NCBI GenBank assembly: GCA_964516305.1
Contig: CAZEZH010000132.1
Location: forward strand, 1 to 9,458
Origin: Lamprobacter sp964516305
GTDB taxonomy: Bacteria > Pseudomonadota > Gammaproteobacteria > Chromatiales > Chromatiaceae
Length of the DNA: 9,458 nucleotides
Direction: 5' to 3'
The notes under the pieces were generated by a model, which was not told where the DNA came from, made no database searches, and saw nothing but the letters and a program-made list of their open reading frames with translations. Numbering within the stretch: the first letter of the stretch is position 1; each line of letters opens with the position of its first letter. Of the stretch, positions 1 to 8,246 are shown in pieces. The translations under genes and the position numbers were made by a program.

Positions 1-525
1 GTCCCAGCCCAGCCAGCCGGTATGTAGGAAGTTGTAGCCGTTGTACCAACGGTACTCGAGCTTGCCGACCAACTGGTTGTACTTGAGATCCATGTTGATG
101 CGGAAGGTATCGAGCTCGAAGTTGCCGCCGTTACCTCCCCGAGAAGGTCCCTGCCCGCGGTTCGGATAGTCTCCGAGCACATAGTTGGCGCGGATCGCGC
201 CACCAATGGTCAGAGGGCCGACCTTGATCTTATCCGCCTGCGGTGATCCTGCCTTGGCAAGCTCGGCCTCTGCGACCTCGGCTTGCTCGGTGGCGACAGC
301 GGTCTCGGTTTTCGCCGCCGCGAGCTCGGCCTGGGCCTGATCGAGTTCGCGCTGGAGTTCGAGAATGCGGCGCTCAAGGGCGGCAGGGTCGGCGGCTGCG
401 GCGGCAAACTGAGGTGCCCCGGCCAGGGACGCGAGACTGAGTGCGAGCAGCGTGCGAGCGCCTCGGTGAGCCGGAAGCTGACGCCTGGATGGTGCGCTAA
501 GCGAGCGCGGCTTGTCGTTGTTCAT
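1..525 (-). CDS. Outer-membrane porin, N-terminal part (cut by left edge)
   Basis: The minus-strand frame is open for 175 codons from ATG at 525-523 to the window edge with no stop, so only the N-terminus is present. It starts with a basic segment and a hydrophobic stretch (about residues 24-45, rich in Leu and Ala), read as a signal peptide with probable cleavage after the AAAAA-type run. Residues about 48-92 form a Glu/Ala/Gln-rich heptad-like segment (ERRILELQRELDQAQAEL), a short coiled coil as seen in trimeric porins that contact peptidoglycan. From about residue 100 alternating polar/aromatic strands begin (VGPLTIGGAIRANYVLGDY, FELDTFRINMDLKY, KLEYRWYNGYNFL), typical of an outer-membrane beta-barrel of the porin O/P or carbohydrate-porin style. 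The substrate cannot be told. An AGGA four bases before the ATG is an acceptable ribosome binding site. It is transcribed away from the BCCT operon. Confidence 0.8.
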   Translation of the reverse strand, partial: MNNDKPRSLSAPSRRQLPAHRGARTLLALSLASLAGAPQFAAAAADPAALERRILELQRELDQAQAELAAAKTETAVATEQAEVAEAELAKAGSPQADKIKVGPLTIGGAIRANYVLGDYPNRGQGPSRGGNGGNFELDTFRINMDLKYNQLVGKLEYRWYNGYNFLHTGWLGWD

Positions 526-997
526 GATGTCCTGCGTGGTCAGTTGTTGAATCGAGCGATGCCTGACGCGATTTTGTGTTGCCGGGGGCGACGGCTGTGT
601 CCAAGCGACATGTCGTGCCTATGCAACACATTCGGTCAGTTTATAGTGTAGGCAACATATTTTCCAGATCGAATCGCCGCAGCATCCTCTGCCCATACAG
701 GCGGGACGCCGATCAAGCTCGAGATGAAAATCAATTGAAACTGTCAGATTTTCTTGATTTCTCGGACCAAGCAAAAGGTGGCCAGCTGCCTTGAGGCCAG
801 TCCTCACTCGGCTCAGGCCGGCCCCTGGAACGGCAGCCAATCGATCGTCTTCAAAATATTTTTGCGCTAGATCGTTTTGCAGTAGGATTGACGCCGGCTC
901 AACACTCGGACAGCGGCGCTCACCGCGGAGCCCGACCGCCTCCGCCCCCACTCCGGAAGGCCGGCTCACCGACCACACCAAACCCGAGGGCAAGCCT
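526..997. promoter_or_regulatory. Divergent intergenic region between porin and BCCT operon
   Basis: This 472-base stretch has no supportable gene; the short frames across it read as low-complexity Arg/Pro/Ser. It must hold the promoters of both flanking genes. Visible elements are a perfect 10-base palindrome CGACATGTCG (606-615), a TATAGT hexamer at 642-647 on the plus strand (TATAAA on the minus strand at almost the same place) without a convincing -35 box, TTGAAA at 735-740, and an AT-rich island at 852-864 with the inverted repeat CAAAA-TAT-TTTTG. GCAACA-type motifs occur at 575-582 (inverted), 623-630 and 652-659. No promoter can be assigned with confidence. An osmotic-stress regulator would be a natural controller of the plus-strand operon, but no known site was recognised. 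Confidence 0.5.
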
Positions 998-2733
<1,736 letters not shown>

Positions 2734-2734
<1 letters not shown>

Positions 2735-3735
2735 TGAAGCGCATCCAGCCACGCCTCTCTGAGACCCTAGACCCGCGCCCAGGCCGGGGCCAGCGGCCAC
2801 GACTGCACACCCGCTCGCGGTTACTGGCTGTCCTGCTGACCGCACTCTGCCTGCTGCTCGGGACCGCGGGCGCTAGCGGCGCACGGCCGCTGCGCATTGC
2901 CTATGTCGATTGGTCATCTTCAGTGGCCAGTGCCAATGTTCTCTGTGCCGTGCTCGCTGAGCGGCTCAACCAGCCCTGTGAGCTGATCGAGACCAGCGCT
3001 GACCAGATGTGGCGCATGGTCGCCGATGGCGAAGCGGATGTGATGCTCTCGGCTTGGCTACCCGACACCCATGCCAACTACTTTGCTGAGTATGGCGACC
3101 GACTCGAGGACCTGGGTCCAAATCTGGTTGGCACCAAGACTGGCCTGGTGATCCCGGCCACCGGTGTTGGACGCCAAACCGGTCAGCGCGGCGTCCACAC
3201 CCAGCCGAGCCTCAACATCCAGGGTATCGATCAGCTATCAGAGCATCGCCAGGCGCTCAGTGGTCGCATCATCGGCATCGATCCAGAGGCCGGCATCATG
3301 GCTTCGACCGACCAGGCACTCTCGGTCTACGAGTTGAGGGGATTTCGTCTCGTCGCCGGGACTGAGTCACAGATGACCAGTGCGCTCGGCAATGCCATCG
3401 CACGCAATCAACCCTTGGTTGTGACCGGCTGGATTCCACACTGGATGTTCGGGCGTTGGTCGCTGCGCTTCCTTGATGATCCCAAAGGCGTCTATGGTGG
3501 CACGGGCCGCATCCACAGCATGGCCCATCCCAGTTTGCGCGATGAGCTGCCGGAGACGACCGCTGTGATTGACCGCTTTAGCTGGGACGCCGCGGCTATG
3601 GAGCAATTGCTGGTGTGGATTCACCAAGACCAAGGCCGGGACCCCTATGCGCAAGCATTGCGCTGGATGCGTGCCAACCCGCAGCAGGTCAAGGCCTGGC
3701 TGGATGGAGACAGACAACAAGCGGAGGAAAGCTAA
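2734..3735 (+). CDS. OpuAC/ProX-type glycine betaine-binding periplasmic protein
   Basis: This 333-aa substrate-binding protein is of the glycine-betaine class (OpuAC domain). Residues 1-28 are a long Arg/Pro-rich n-region, 29-47 a hydrophobic core, and ASGA before Arg51 is a probable signal-peptidase I site. No lipobox Cys follows the core, so it should be free in the periplasm. The mature part shows the family landmarks in order: YVDWSSSVASANV (57-69), DVMLSAWLPDTHANYF (102-117), GIDPEAGIM (181-189) and VTGWIPHWMFGRWSLRFLDDPKG (from 230). Trp60, Trp108 and Trp233/Trp237 are candidates for the aromatic cage that holds the trimethylammonium group in known OpuAC/ProX structures. Residues about 144-160 look like a small insertion between GLVIPATGV and the NIQGIDQL helix. 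The gene begins inside the stop codon of the BCCT gene, and no ABC permease or ATPase lies nearby, which is unusual for this family. The fold is sure; its partner is inferred. Confidence 0.93.
3723..3730 (+). promoter_or_regulatory. Ribosome binding site deciding the start of the protease-fold gene
   Basis: GGAGGAAA lies at the end of the binding-protein gene, four bases before the ATG at 3735 that overlaps its TAA stop. It favours this start over the in-frame extension back to 3615. Confidence 0.7.
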
Positions 3736-4418
3736 TGCTCCAAGGTATCAGCCAGAAATTTCGCGGCGGCTGCCTGATGCTGGTCAGAGACAACGAGGGT
3801 GCTGTCGACTTTCTCGGCACCGCGTTCGTCGTCCACCAGCAAGGCTACCTGCTCACCGCCGCTCACCTGGTCTCGGAGACCGAGGGGCTGCGGGTGGTCC
3901 CTACCGCCAGCGGCGGTGAATTTCAGCCGATGAGCTTCGACCGTGTCGCAGCAATGGCCGTTTCGGTGGCTCGCCGGGATACCGCACATGATGTCGCCCT
4001 GCTGAAGATCGACCAACCACTTGACATCAGCGTCCCTGATGACTTCCTTGGCAGCGGCGAAAACGTCTTACCTGGTGCATTAGTGATGAGCCTCGGTTAT
4101 GCCTTCGGGCATGAGCAGATCCACACCACGCTGACGATGGGTGGCTATGCAGCGGCCAAGATTCGCTCGGCCAACGATACCCAGCTGATCTTGTTTGACA
4201 ACATGATCCACAATGGGGATATCGGTGGACCGCTCATCCATGTGGCCGATGGCCATGTGGTGGGCATCATCAGCGGGCGCTTCGCGCCGGCCGAGGTTGT
4301 CAGTGGCAGCTCGAACTGGCAGCAACGCCCAACGCAGGACACCTACATCTCGTTCGCGGTCGATATCGATTATGGCACCGTATTGATGCGCTCCGAGGGT
4401 CTGCTCGAGCATGACTAA
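3735..4418 (+). CDS. Trypsin-like (S1C/HtrA-like) serine protease-fold protein, catalytic Ser replaced
   Basis: This 227-aa protein has the chymotrypsin fold of the Trypsin_2/HtrA type. It opens with a strand and GTAFVVHQQGYLLTAAHLV (28-46), carrying the putative catalytic His44. DTAHDVALLKID (82-93) carries Asp86. The serine motif, normally GNSGGPL, reads GDIGGPL (161-167): Ile163, codon ATC at 4221-4223, stands in place of the nucleophile. The scaffold around it (NGD-GGPL, then HVVGIISGRF) is well kept, so the fold should form but peptidase activity is not expected. There is no signal peptide, transmembrane segment or PDZ domain, so it is predicted cytoplasmic. It is shorter than typical HtrA proteins (about 350-480 aa). 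The start overlaps the stop of the betaine-binding protein gene (TAATG), making it the third member of the BCCT operon. A role as a regulator, chaperone or binding partner is inference only. Confidence 0.85.
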   Translation: MLQGISQKFRGGCLMLVRDNEGAVDFLGTAFVVHQQGYLLTAAHLVSETEGLRVVPTASGGEFQPMSFDRVAAMAVSVARRDTAHDVALLKIDQPLDISVPDDFLGSGENVLPGALVMSLGYAFGHEQIHTTLTMGGYAAAKIRSANDTQLILFDNMIHNGDIGGPLIHVADGHVVGIISGRFAPAEVVSGSSNWQQRPTQDTYISFAVDIDYGTVLMRSEGLLEHD

Positions 4419-4511
4419 CGGCCATGCCCTGTCGCTACCCCGCAAGAGCAAGTGCCTGCTTCACGGAAACAGCCCGCGGCGCTTGCAGCAAACCGCGCCA
4501 GACCTCATCGT

Positions 4512-4562
4512 AGACGGGATTCGGCGAGGCGTTAGCCGATTAACCCGCCTCGCTCCCGTTTT
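4512..4562 (+). terminator. Bulged hairpin: operon terminator or folE2 leader attenuator
   Basis: Two stacked stems are visible. The outer ACGGGA (4514-4519) pairs with TCCCGT (4554-4559), extended by a G-U and an A-U pair. The inner GCGAGGCG (4524-4531) pairs with CGCCTCGC (4546-4553). TTCG (4520-4523) bulges on the left arm. Inside, TTA/TAA can close a GCCGAT loop. TTTT (4559-4562) follows at the base but is short, partly paired and runs into ACCC, so termination may be weak. The structure ends only four bases before the TAGGAG ribosome binding site of folE2. It therefore either ends the BCCT operon or lies in the folE2 leader, where it could attenuate or mask translation. Confidence 0.6.
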
Positions 4563-4580
4563 ACCCTAGGAGCAGTCTCT

Positions 4581-5486
4581 GTGGACTCCGCGCTGACCCC
4601 CACCCCATCACCCGAGACCCTCGATCGCCGCGATGATCGTTTGCAAAGACGCCAAGCGCCCGACCGCGCGACGCGCACCGCCGAATCCTCGCTGCCGGAC
4701 ATCGCCGACGTCCAGGGCAGCGCGGACAATCGTCAGATCGCCATCAATAAGGTCGGGATCAAGGACATCCGCCACCCGGTGCGGATCAAGGATCGCAGCG
4801 GCACCGAGCAGCATACCGTCGCCACCTTCAACATGTACGTCTTCTTGCCCCACCACTTTAAGGGCACGCACATGTCACGCTTTGTCGCCATTCTCAATGG
4901 CCATGAGCGCGAGATTGGTGTCGGCACCTTCAAGGAGATGTTGACTGAGATGGCCGAGCGGCTTGAGTCCGAGGCCGGTCATATCGAGATGCGCTTTCCG
5001 TTCTTCGTCAACAAACGCGCACCGGTAACCGGCGTCCAGAGCCTGCTCGATTATGACGTGACGCTGATCGGCGAGGTCCGCAACGGCACGCCCGAGCTCT
5101 CGATCAAGGTCGTGGTACCGGTCACCAGTCTCTGTCCCTGCTCGAAAGAGATCTCGAGCTACGGCGCGCACAACCAGCGCTCGCATGTCACTGTCGAGGC
5201 GAAGACGCAGGGTTTTCTGTGGATCGAGGAGTTGATCGAACTGGTCGAGGCGGAAGCCAGCGCTGAACTTTATGGCCTGCTCAAACGCCCCGACGAGAAA
5301 TACGTCACCGAGCGCGCCTACGACAACCCGAAGTTCGTCGAGGATACAGTGCGCGATGTGGCTCGCCGGCTCAATGCCGAAGATCGCATCGCTGCCTACG
5401 TGGTCGAGGCCGAGAATTTCGAATCCATCCACAATCATTCGGCCTACGCCCTGGTCGAGCGCAACAAGCAGAGCGTTGGTCGCTGA
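4581..5486 (+). CDS. folE2: GTP cyclohydrolase IB (FolE2)
   Basis: This 301-aa protein converts GTP to 7,8-dihydroneopterin triphosphate, the first step for folate and, in many bacteria, queuosine and other pterin/deazapurine products. It is the metal-promiscuous alternative to zinc-dependent FolE. The family core is intact: LPDIADVQGSADNRQIAINKVGI (from 38), MYVFLPHHFKGTHMSRF (85-101), VTSLCPCSKEISSYGAHNQRSHV (from 181) and ENFESIHNHSAYA (278-290). Cys185 and His197 have the 12-residue spacing of the active-site Cys147/His159 in the Neisseria enzyme. Residues 1-37 are a poorly conserved, charged extension. GTG at 4581 is the start because TAGGAG (4567-4572) lies eight bases upstream and no ATG in frame precedes the conserved core. 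The enzyme acts in the cytoplasm. In many proteobacteria folE2 belongs to the zinc-limitation (Zur) regulon, but no Zur palindrome is recognised here. No clear promoter is seen in the 162-base spacer. Confidence 0.96.
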   Translation: MDSALTPTPSPETLDRRDDRLQRRQAPDRATRTAESSLPDIADVQGSADNRQIAINKVGIKDIRHPVRIKDRSGTEQHTVATFNMYVFLPHHFKGTHMSRFVAILNGHEREIGVGTFKEMLTEMAERLESEAGHIEMRFPFFVNKRAPVTGVQSLLDYDVTLIGEVRNGTPELSIKVVVPVTSLCPCSKEISSYGAHNQRSHVTVEAKTQGFLWIEELIELVEAEASAELYGLLKRPDEKYVTERAYDNPKFVEDTVRDVARRLNAEDRIAAYVVEAENFESIHNHSAYALVERNKQSVGR

Positions 5487-5536
5487 GCCAACGGCTGAGT
5501 TAACAGGACGCAGCGAGGGCCGGACGACGCTCCTTG

Positions 5537-5565
5537 AAGGCAAACGAACAAAAGGCAAACCAACA
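5537..5565. repeat. Two-copy 15-bp tandem repeat
   Basis: AAGGCAAACGAACA (5537-5550) is repeated as AAGGCAAACCAACA (5552-5565), 13 of 14 bases identical with a period of 15. It lies in the 126-base spacer between the convergent folE2 and phosphoesterase genes. No strong terminator was found in that spacer. Function is unknown; replication slippage is the simplest origin. Confidence 0.6.
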
Positions 5566-5612
5566 TCCTGAGCAATCCGGTACGCGCTTTTCCGCAATCG
5601 CCTAACCGATGC

Positions 5613-6701
5613 TCAATCAGCCGAGGCTGAACCAAACGCCTCAGCAGCGGGCGGATAGACAACCGAGATCCCAAACGGCTCGGTCGAGTCGTTGGTGACA
5701 CTGACCCACACCGCACCCAAAAACGGTGAACCTGGCACCTCCAGCCGCCACAGACGCTCAGCACCCTGCACTGATGACCCAGCTCGGATCAAGGGCTGAT
5801 TGAACTGAAAGCGATGGGTGTCGCCATGGACGATCAGGACCGGTCCCGAGTAGCTCGCCAAGAGCCGATCGAGATCAGCGAAGAACGGCGCAAAGCCCGG
5901 CGCTGGCGACGGACGCTCGAACAATGGGTTGGCGTGGATCAGCAGCACCATAGCCCGAGCATCGAGCGCTTTCGCCGCCGTTGTCGCTGCGTCCAAAAGG
6001 CCCCGGTTGGCGCGCGAACGCTCTTGCCACTCCTTCATCGCGCTCGCATGCTGCGGGCGGCGATTGTTCGCGCTGCCCACCACATGCATGAGCACGATCA
6101 TCACTCCATCCTTGAGCGTATAGGCGTTCTCGGGAAACGCAGCATTCGGCACCTGCAGATCAAGCACCTCGTTGTGCAGCACCTCAGGATCGGCGAAGAA
6201 ACGTTCACGCAGCGCCGCCAGACGCTCAATGGGGTCGAGCGCGCCGGCTGATCTTCGGTGGCAATCGGTCCACTCATTGTCACCAGGGGTATAGAGCATC
6301 GGCACCGGCTGTTGCTCGAAGAGCTTAGCAACGCGCTGGTTGCGCGCCTCAGTGCAGGGCTGCCCACCCCCTTTGATGTCGCCAACGTGGGCGATAAACG
6401 CTGGACGCTGAGCCGCCGCAGTCTGGAGCAACCGCTCGAACGGCCTGTACTCGGCATCTGCATAGGGCGCATCGCCAACAGCGAGAAACCGCAACGGCTC
6501 GGTCTCAGCCAGCGCTTGTGCAGGCAAGCCGATCAACAGTGCGCCGCAAGCCATGCTGCCAGTGCTCACGAGACCGGCAGCGATCTGCCGCCAGGCCAAC
6601 CACCATCGCTGCGGTGGCCATTTCCAAGCGAAGCGTCGGCCAAAGGCCGACTGCCCTCCCAGTGAGCGGCATCGATGCCACCGATTCAACCGACAGCGCA
6701 T
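5613..6701 (-). CDS. Exported calcineurin-like metallophosphoesterase
   Basis: This 362-aa protein has a basic N-terminus, a hydrophobic segment at about residues 40-62 and a likely cleavage site after AQALA (residue 65), so it is predicted periplasmic. The phosphoesterase motifs appear in a divergent form: LAVGDAPY (74-80, Asp77), HVGDIKGGGQPC (105-116, Asp108), YTPGDNEWTDC (137-147, Asn142), LLIHANPLF (253-261, His256) and VHGDTHRFQF (291-300, His292 and His296). This matches a recognised variant in which the usual D-x-H, GNHE and GHxH read GDAP, GDNE and GDTH. The substrate is unknown; a phosphate ester in the periplasm is the safe reading. ATG at 6701 is preferred over a TTG at 6734 because GGAGGT (6711-6716) lies nine bases upstream. 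It overlaps the upstream gene by 16 bases, so it is the last gene of a three-gene minus-strand operon. Confidence 0.85.
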   Translation of the reverse strand: MRCRLNRWHRCRSLGGQSAFGRRFAWKWPPQRWWLAWRQIAAGLVSTGSMACGALLIGLPAQALAETEPLRFLAVGDAPYADAEYRPFERLLQTAAAQRPAFIAHVGDIKGGGQPCTEARNQRVAKLFEQQPVPMLYTPGDNEWTDCHRRSAGALDPIERLAALRERFFADPEVLHNEVLDLQVPNAAFPENAYTLKDGVMIVLMHVVGSANNRRPQHASAMKEWQERSRANRGLLDAATTAAKALDARAMVLLIHANPLFERPSPAPGFAPFFADLDRLLASYSGPVLIVHGDTHRFQFNQPLIRAGSSVQGAERLWRLEVPGSPFLGAVWVSVTNDSTEPFGISVVYPPAAEAFGSASAD

Positions 6702-7525
6702 GCGCGCACCACCTCCAGCTGCAGAAGTTGCCAAGGCCGATCATCCCTCAGCACCGTTCGGTTCCAGGGGATCAAGGCCAGCTCTAGGGTCTCAGCGATC
6801 GCCCCCAGCGCGCTCTGGCCGATGTCAACCGTGACCCGACAATGCCAGGATGTGAGTCCGTAGCCATCGTCGACCCGCACATCGGTTCGCACCTCAGTTC
6901 GCAGATCGGTTCCCACAGGGGGCTGTTCGCCGGCCTGCGCCAGAGAACCTCGAGCGGTCAGCGTCTCCAACGCCGGGAACAGCCCCTCGTCAACGCAGAG
7001 GGCGAACAAGTTCAATAGGAGTTGGCACAGCTCAGCAGGCGTTGACAGGGACCCATGGCATGAACCGCTCCAGGTACGCGCCTGGAGTCCGAGCATTCTA
7101 GCGGGATCACGCACGAGCATCTTGCGGCGCTGCTCGACCCAATCGCCGGCGATCAGCCGAATGGCAACCGAGGCGGCCTGCTCTGAGGCGAAGCGCCGCC
7201 CGACCAGCCCGAGGATCTCGGAGGGGACCCCGATCCCATGCATCCGCATGGTCCGCGAGCGGGCCGATGACAGCCGACCCGACTCAAACGCACCGTTGCG
7301 CGCCGCCATCGCATACCATCGCCGAGCCTCGGCCATCTCGTGCGTCTCACGCACAATCAACGCCTGCCCGCTCGTCCGTTCCCAGCCATCCGGCCACAAG
7401 GCGATCTGATACAGAGGCAGCCGCATGACGCAGCTCATGGCCCGCGAGGCGTCACTGCGGGTCGCGAGCCAACCGCGCGCAAGACGGAGCGGCTTTGAAC
7501 GTCGTAATCGCTCAATAGCGACCAT
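6686..7525 (-). CDS. Protein of unknown function in the cNMP-fold/phosphoesterase operon
   Basis: This 279-aa frame reads as real coding sequence (no low-complexity bias, normal codon mix) and overlaps genes on both sides, but I do not recognise a family. The N-terminus is basic. A helical middle carries EMAEARRWYAMAARNG (63-78) and VGRRFASEQAASVAIRL (107-123). The next part is rich in Cys and Leu (ELCQLLLNLFALC). Then comes a four-residue repeat T-D/E-V/L-R and a C-terminal strand-like region ending LLQLEVVRACAVG. There is no signal peptide or membrane segment, so it is predicted cytoplasmic. The start is uncertain: ATG 7525 overlaps the upstream stop by 14 bases but lacks a clear ribosome binding site; ATGs at 7438 and 7426 are alternatives. 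Its position between a cNMP-fold protein and a phosphoesterase suggests a shared process, not a specific role. Confidence 0.65.
   Translation of the reverse strand: MVAIERLRRSKPLRLARGWLATRSDASRAMSCVMRLPLYQIALWPDGWERTSGQALIVRETHEMAEARRWYAMAARNGAFESGRLSSARSRTMRMHGIGVPSEILGLVGRRFASEQAASVAIRLIAGDWVEQRRKMLVRDPARMLGLQARTWSGSCHGSLSTPAELCQLLLNLFALCVDEGLFPALETLTARGSLAQAGEQPPVGTDLRTEVRTDVRVDDGYGLTSWHCRVTVDIGQSALGAIAETLELALIPWNRTVLRDDRPWQLLQLEVVRACAVG
6878..6913 (-). repeat. Three 12-bp repeats coding for R/G-T-D/E-V/L units
   Basis: Inside the unknown gene, three consecutive 12-base units (6878-6889, 6890-6901, 6902-6913) code on the minus strand for RTDV, RTEV and GTDL. Units 1 and 3 differ at two bases (CACATCGGTTCG and CAGATCGGTTCC). 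They give a short alternating basic/acidic strand near the start of the C-terminal part. Confidence 0.6.
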
Positions 7526-8006
7526 GCGACCGGGTCACATAGTTGCGCAGTTCATCGCTTTCTTGATTCGCCCGCATCAGGTTCGAGTGGGTGATCCGGA
7601 ACAGCGCACGCATGACCTTGAGCACCAACATCGGATGCTCGGCAAGCAAGCCCTCGAAATCATCTGGCTCCAGGGTCAGCACCACGCAATCACCGTTAGC
7701 GCGCAGCCCGGCCTTGCGCGCTGAGCCATCGACGAAGGCGCGGGTTCCAGCGCATTCGCCCGGGGCCATCCGGTAGACCGCTGAATCGGCGCCATCATGA
7801 CGATGCAGCACATCGAGTCGCCCGCCAACGAGGACAAACAACGTGCGTCTTTGGTCACCCTCAACCACCAGCGCATCCTGGCCCACGAGTCGCACGATGC
7901 CCATCACCTGCGCCAAGGTCGCGACCTCTGCCGCATCCAACTCGTCGGCGAGCACCGATGCCTGCAACCAATCCGTCTTCTGTTGATCCATAGTGTGATC
8001 GTTCAT
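7512..8006 (-). CDS. Stand-alone cyclic-nucleotide-binding-fold protein (Crp-like effector domain, no HTH)
   Basis: This 164-aa protein has the jelly-roll effector domain of the Crp/Fnr superfamily: VEGDQRRTLFVLVGGRLDVL (48-67), MAPGECAGTRAFVDGSARKAGLRA (from 80), then a C-helix-like tail (LAEHPMLVLKVMRALFRITHSNLMRANQ, from 121). It stops where Crp would begin its helix-turn-helix, so it should not bind DNA as Crp does. In the phosphate-binding cassette Arg97 keeps the position of the cNMP-contacting arginine, but the usual Glu of the FGE motif is Thr88, so cAMP binding is doubtful. CTCCT at 8019-8023 is the complement of an AGGAG site; it serves GTG 8009 (nine bases) or ATG 8006 (twelve) better than ATG 8015 (three), so the start is uncertain by a few codons. 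The longer in-frame extension to 8183 is rejected. First gene of a minus-strand operon; its stop overlaps the next start. Confidence 0.82.
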   Translation of the reverse strand: MNDHTMDQQKTDWLQASVLADELDAAEVATLAQVMGIVRLVGQDALVVEGDQRRTLFVLVGGRLDVLHRHDGADSAVYRMAPGECAGTRAFVDGSARKAGLRANGDCVVLTLEPDDFEGLLAEHPMLVLKVMRALFRITHSNLMRANQESDELRNYVTRSHGRY

Positions 8007-8115
8007 CACCCGCATTTGCTCCTTGAAAACTGTATTCGGAGAACCCGCATTCTGGCTCTCGTGCGCCGCGCAAGCAGGTCTCGCGCACCGATTCAGAGAG
8101 CCTGTGTTGATCTGC

Positions 8116-8149
8116 AATCTAGCAAACTCCGGTGACGCCTCAATGTCAA
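8116..8149 (-). promoter_or_regulatory. Possible promoter elements for the cNMP-fold operon
   Basis: On the minus strand TTGACA (8149-8144) matches the sigma-70 -35 consensus exactly, and TGCTAGATT (8124-8116) resembles an extended -10 box. The 22-base gap between them is too long for a classical promoter, so either the extended -10 works alone or one element is chance. They lie about 110-140 bases upstream of the gene start, in the spacer shared with the divergent GH13 gene. Confidence 0.25.
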
Positions 8150-8246
8150 TGAGTAGCTCTATGCAGTCAGCCCAGAGCACCAAGGCTTAAACTAAGGCAC
8201 CAACACCAAGCCCGACAATGACCGACCAGAGCGACGCAACCGCCCC

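Noticed and set aside
791..997. N-terminal extension of the BCCT gene from a TTG at 791
   Set aside because: The 69 extra residues are low-complexity and unlike BCCT N-termini; ATG 998 has a ribosome binding site.
3615..3734. Longer form of the protease-fold gene starting inside the binding-protein gene
   Set aside because: It would overlap 120 bases in another frame; the TAATG junction with GGAGG marks 3735 as the start.
4875..5597. Minus-strand open frame (240 codons) opposite folE2
   Set aside because: The plus strand encodes an intact FolE2; the antisense product has no recognisable domain.
5475..5630. Terminator between folE2 and the phosphoesterase gene
   Set aside because: Only small stems are visible (GTTGG/CCAAC around the folE2 stop; TCAGC/GCTGA at 5617-5630) without a T-run on either strand.
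6600..6640. Twin-arginine (Tat) signal in the phosphoesterase N-terminus
   Set aside because: The RRFAWK segment only loosely fits the Tat consensus and lies far from the hydrophobic core; a Sec signal is simpler.
6702..6734. TTG start at 6734 for the phosphoesterase
   Set aside because: ATG 6701 has GGAGGT at a good distance and already includes the whole signal peptide.
8007..8183. N-terminal extension of the cNMP-fold gene
   Set aside because: The extra residues do not fit the effector domain, and AGGAG (complement at 8019-8023) points to a start near 8006-8015.
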